A DNA stretch of 8,000 nt from Acidimicrobiaceae bacterium (GTDB lineage: Bacteria; Actinomycetota; Acidimicrobiia; Acidimicrobiales; Microtrichaceae). Position 1 is the stretch's first letter. Every line of letters starts with the position of its first letter. The translations under genes were made by a program, and so were the position numbers. The stretch is taken from assembly GCA_003514205.1 (NCBI GenBank), contig DORQ01000278.1, forward strand, positions 1-8,000, in the 5' to 3' direction. The notes under the pieces were generated by a model, which was not told the origin of the DNA, did no database searches, and saw nothing but the letters and a program-made list of their open reading frames with translations. Positions 6,452 to 8,000 of this stretch are shown one piece after another.

Positions 6452-6541
6452 ATGGAAGCTCCTGGAAAATTTCGGCTGGGCAGACTCGACCATGTTCATA
6501 TTCGAGTGCCGAACCGAGAGGAAGCTGTTGAGTGGTACTGA
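6452..6541 (+). pseudogene. VOC/glyoxalase-fold gene, 5' fragment interrupted by the IS
   Basis: ATG 6452 opens a frame reading MEAPGKFRLGRLDHVHIRVP then NREEAVEWY. This is the first beta strand and helix of the vicinal-oxygen-chelate (glyoxalase/bleomycin-resistance/dioxygenase) fold; His14 or His16 is at the usual first metal-ligand position. After 29 codons the IS begins, and its first three bases TGA act as a stop, leaving a 29-residue peptide. Joining codon 29 (TAC) to the sequence after the IS gives EWYCSRLGF, the expected FY...LGF motif, in frame. The gene was therefore intact before insertion. An in-frame TAG at 6440 excludes an earlier start. It is divergent from the desaturase with 81 bases between. 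The intact gene's substrate is unknown. Confidence 0.8.
6535..6538. repeat. Left target-site duplication (GTAC)
   Basis: GTAC directly abuts the left IS end and is repeated directly after the right end (7977-7980). A 4-bp duplication is within the 3-5 bp range of IS3 elements. Because GTAC is palindromic, the match alone is ambiguous, but the restored VOC frame confirms that one copy is extra. Confidence 0.85.
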
Positions 6542-6566
6542 ATCGCCCTGGGTTTCTTGGAGGCTC
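6539..6566 (+). repeat. IS left terminal inverted repeat
   Basis: It begins TGAATCGCCCTGGGTTT; the first 17 bases match the right end exactly, then three mismatches fall within the next four positions, and the last seven bases (GAGGCTC) match again. The total is 25 of 28. Confidence 0.92.
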
Positions 6567-6580
6567 TCGACCTTGGAAAC

Positions 6581-6584
6581 GAGG
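6581..6584 (+). promoter_or_regulatory. Ribosome binding site of IS orfA
   Basis: GAGG lies 8 nt before ATG 6593, supporting that start over an in-frame ATG at 6557 that falls inside the left inverted repeat. Confidence 0.55.
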
Positions 6585-6592
6585 ATGGAGTT

Positions 6593-6934
6593 ATGCCACA
6601 AGAATCGAAGTCAGGGCGTCCGACAGCGAGGCGCTACACCGACACTGAAAGAGCTCAGGCGGTGCGGCTGGTTCGCCAGCTCCGCGCCGAGCTGGGCACT
6701 CACCACGGGACGGCAAATCGGGTAGCACAGCAGCTCGGCTATGGAGTCGAGACCGTACGCAAATGGGTGCGGCAAGCCGACATCGACGACGGCCATACCC
6801 CCGGCATCACCACAGCGGAGTCGGAGCGCGTCAAAGAGCTTGAGCAGGAGGTGAAGGAACTGCGGCGTGCGAACGCAATATTGAAGTCTGCGTCGGCTTT
6901 CTTCGCGGCGGAGCTCGACCGCCCACAACGATGA
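6593..6934 (+). CDS. IS3-family transposase OrfA (DNA-binding subunit)
   Basis: This 113-residue protein is the DNA-recognition part of the IS3 transposase. Residues 15-62 form the helix-turn-helix typical of OrfA (RRYTDTERAQAV..., then VAQQLGYGVETVRKWVRQAD). Residues about 76-97 form a leucine-zipper-like coiled coil (ERVKELEQEVKELRRANAIL) used for multimerisation. The ending KSASAFFAAELDRP is characteristic of the IS6110-like group. ATG 6593 is preferred because GAGG sits 8 nt upstream; the frame stays open back to 6557, within the inverted repeat. Its TGA overlaps the ATG of orfB (ATGA), and orfB is in the -1 frame, the standard IS3 arrangement. In known elements the protein made alone can restrain transposition, and as an OrfAB fusion it forms the transposase. 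Confidence 0.92.
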   Translation: MPQESKSGRPTARRYTDTERAQAVRLVRQLRAELGTHHGTANRVAQQLGYGVETVRKWVRQADIDDGHTPGITTAESERVKELEQEVKELRRANAILKSASAFFAAELDRPQR

Positions 6935-7860
6935 CCGTCGACTATATCGACGCGTATCGCACCGAGTTCGGGGTCGAGCCGATCTGCGCTGTTCTCAGCG
7001 AGATCGACCCGGACAACTGGAAGATCTCACCGTCGACCTACTACGCCGCGAAGTCCCGGCCGATGTCGGCCCGAGCGATCAGCGACATCGTGACGAAAGT
7101 AGCGATCTTCACGATCTGGCAAGCGAACTATGAGGTATACGGGGTCCGCAAAATGTGGAAGGCGATGCGCCGCGGTGGTGCCGACATCGGCCGGGACCAG
7201 GTGGGCCGTCTGATGCGTGAAATGGGTATTGCTGGTGCTCGCCGCGGTAAACGCGTCCGCACCACCTGCCCCGACGACAAAGCCACCCGGCCACCGGACT
7301 TGGTGAACCGTGACTTCACAGCCACCGCACCGAATCAACTGTGGGTGACGGACCTGACCTATGTGCCGACTTGGTCGGGGATGGTGTACGTGTCGTTCAT
7401 CACCGACGTGTTCTCCCGCACCATTGTGGGGTGGCGCGTCGCTACGAACATGCGCACAGACATGGTGTTGGAGTCCATCGAGATGGCCCGCTGGTCACGC
7501 GGTCACCGCCTTGAGGGGCTCATTTGTCACTCCGATGCCGGCGGTCAATACACATCAGTTCGCTACACCGAACGGCTCGAGGAGATCGGAGCAACGCCTT
7601 CAATCGGCAGTGTCGCTGATTCTTACGATAACGCTCTCGCCGAAACGATCAATGGGCTGTACAAGACCGAAGTGATCCACCGGCGCGGCCCCTGGAAAGA
7701 CGTCGATCAGGTTGAGTTGGCCACTCTGAACTGGGTGCACTGGTTCAATAACGAGCGCCTCCACAGCGCACTTGGCGACGTCCCACCCGTCGAGTTCGAA
7801 GCCGCCTGGCACGCCGCACGCCAGCCCGAAACGGAGGTGACGCTCATCAACCAGGGTTGA
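6931..7860 (+). CDS. IS3-family transposase OrfB (DDE integrase catalytic part)
   Basis: This 309-residue protein has an N-terminal segment including the IS3 hallmark ISPSTYY (32-38), a helical HTH_21-like region with YGVRKMW (70-76), and a retroviral-integrase core. The catalytic triad is complete: Asp141 in WVTDLTYV, Asp202 in CHSDAGGQYTS and Glu238 in SYDNALAETI, with exactly 35 residues between the last two, the DD(35)E of IS3. The C-terminal LATLNWVHWFNNERLHSALGDVPPVEFE is also typical. There is no frameshift or internal stop. ATG 6931 overlaps the orfA stop by ATGA, and no well-placed Shine-Dalgarno is visible. Translation therefore probably depends on reinitiation or on -1 frameshifting from orfA; the orfB frame is open well upstream of its ATG, so fusion is possible. 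Confidence 0.95.
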   Translation: MTVDYIDAYRTEFGVEPICAVLSEIDPDNWKISPSTYYAAKSRPMSARAISDIVTKVAIFTIWQANYEVYGVRKMWKAMRRGGADIGRDQVGRLMREMGIAGARRGKRVRTTCPDDKATRPPDLVNRDFTATAPNQLWVTDLTYVPTWSGMVYVSFITDVFSRTIVGWRVATNMRTDMVLESIEMARWSRGHRLEGLICHSDAGGQYTSVRYTERLEEIGATPSIGSVADSYDNALAETINGLYKTEVIHRRGPWKDVDQVELATLNWVHWFNNERLHSALGDVPPVEFEAAWHAARQPETEVTLINQG

Positions 7861-7915
7861 CGACCCACTACAACGATTCGCGTTGCCACTACGCACGCGT
7901 CAGAATGTCAGCCGG

Positions 7916-7931
7916 GTCGGCGATGACCGAC
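7916..7931 (+). terminator. Short hairpin after orfB
   Basis: GTCGG (7916-7920) and CCGAC (7927-7931) form a 5-bp stem with a 6-nt loop, 55 bases after the orfB stop and before the right IS end. No T tract follows. It may end the transposase transcript, but the call is weak. Confidence 0.25.
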
Positions 7932-7948
7932 TCGAAAACCAAACCACC

Positions 7949-7976
7949 GAGCCTCTACCAAACCCAGGGCGATTCA
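7949..7976 (-). repeat. IS right terminal inverted repeat
   Basis: This is the reverse complement partner of 6539-6566, ending GGGCGATTCA at 7976. It agrees at 25 of 28 positions, with the three mismatches clustered at positions 18, 19 and 21 from the tip. Confidence 0.92.
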
Positions 7977-7980
7977 GTAC
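7977..7980. repeat. Right target-site duplication (GTAC)
   Basis: This is the second copy of GTAC, directly after the right IS end. It pairs with 6535-6538. Confidence 0.85.
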
Positions 7981-8000
7981 TGCTCCCGGCTTGGGTTTGA
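7981..8000 (+). pseudogene. VOC/glyoxalase-fold gene, 3' fragment (runs off the window)
   Basis: The last 20 bases continue the interrupted VOC frame as C-S-R-L-G-F, completing the common VOC motif of an aromatic pair followed by LGF. Only seven codons, the last incomplete, are visible before the window ends. Its own start codon is gone, so the remaining gene is probably not expressed as a functional protein unless an internal start lies beyond the edge. Confidence 0.7.

Larger units (their letters stand above)
6539..7976 (+). mobile_element. Complete IS3-family insertion sequence, IS6110-like (1,438 bp)
   Basis: The element is intact. It has 28-bp terminal inverted repeats starting TG and ending CA, flanking GTAC duplications, and two overlapping transposase frames with all catalytic residues. 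The terminal repeats match at 25 of 28 positions. Both proteins resemble the IS6110 transposase as I recall it (orfA tail ILK.ASAFFAAELDRP; orfB SYDNALAETINGLYKTE), and the IS6110 size and repeat length are also similar, so it probably belongs in that neighbourhood of IS3. Intact ends and frames suggest recent insertion or continuing activity. Known IS3 elements move by a copy-out-paste-in route through a circular intermediate. It disrupts a VOC-family gene. Confidence 0.93.

Noticed and set aside
5755..6531. Long plus-strand open frame (258 residues) opposite the desaturase
   Set aside because: It lies antisense to a gene with complete family motifs, has low-complexity composition and echoes the 36-bp repeat as GCGQ-like strings. 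It is a shadow frame.

Overview
The window looks like chromosomal DNA of a moderately high-GC actinobacterium. The case for this rests on an IS3-family transposase pair resembling mycobacterial IS6110, a flavin oxidase and a fatty-acid-hydroxylase protein of actinobacterial flavour, exported RCC1 propeller proteins, and two possible leaderless promoters. An acidimicrobial (Ilumatobacter-like) source would fit the tandem RCC1 lipoproteins, but that is inference from general knowledge, not from a search.

Layout. From about 6370 down to 172, five genes lie head to tail on the minus strand with gaps of about 40-120 bases, so they may form one transcription unit. In order of transcription they are: a membrane di-iron sterol desaturase/fatty acid hydroxylase (5399-6370); two paralogous exported seven-bladed RCC1 proteins (3967-5358 and 2494-3846); an FAD-binding oxidase of the alkyl-dihydroxyacetonephosphate synthase type (800-2434); and a small alpha/beta hydrolase (172-750), followed by a GC-rich hairpin. 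No complete gene is visible in 1-171.

On the plus strand, a VOC/glyoxalase-fold gene starts at 6452, divergent from the desaturase. After 29 codons it is interrupted by a complete 1,438-bp IS3-family element (6539-7976). The element has 28-bp terminal inverted repeats (25/28 matching), a 4-bp GTAC target duplication and an intact orfA/orfB transposase with a DD(35)E triad. Removing the IS and one GTAC copy restores the VOC reading frame across the junction, which fixes the IS boundaries exactly. The rest of the VOC gene runs off the right edge.

How the genes may work together. The ADPS-like flavoenzyme and the hydroxylase-family protein belong to families that respectively make and cleave ether-lipid bonds in other organisms. 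A lipase-like hydrolase beside them suggests a lipid-modification locus, but this is a hypothesis. The two RCC1 proteins are probably exported, the second one probably lipid-anchored; their partners are unknown. The least-described items are the duplicated Cys-paired propellers with their shared N-terminal mini-domain, and the possible ether-lipid gene set.
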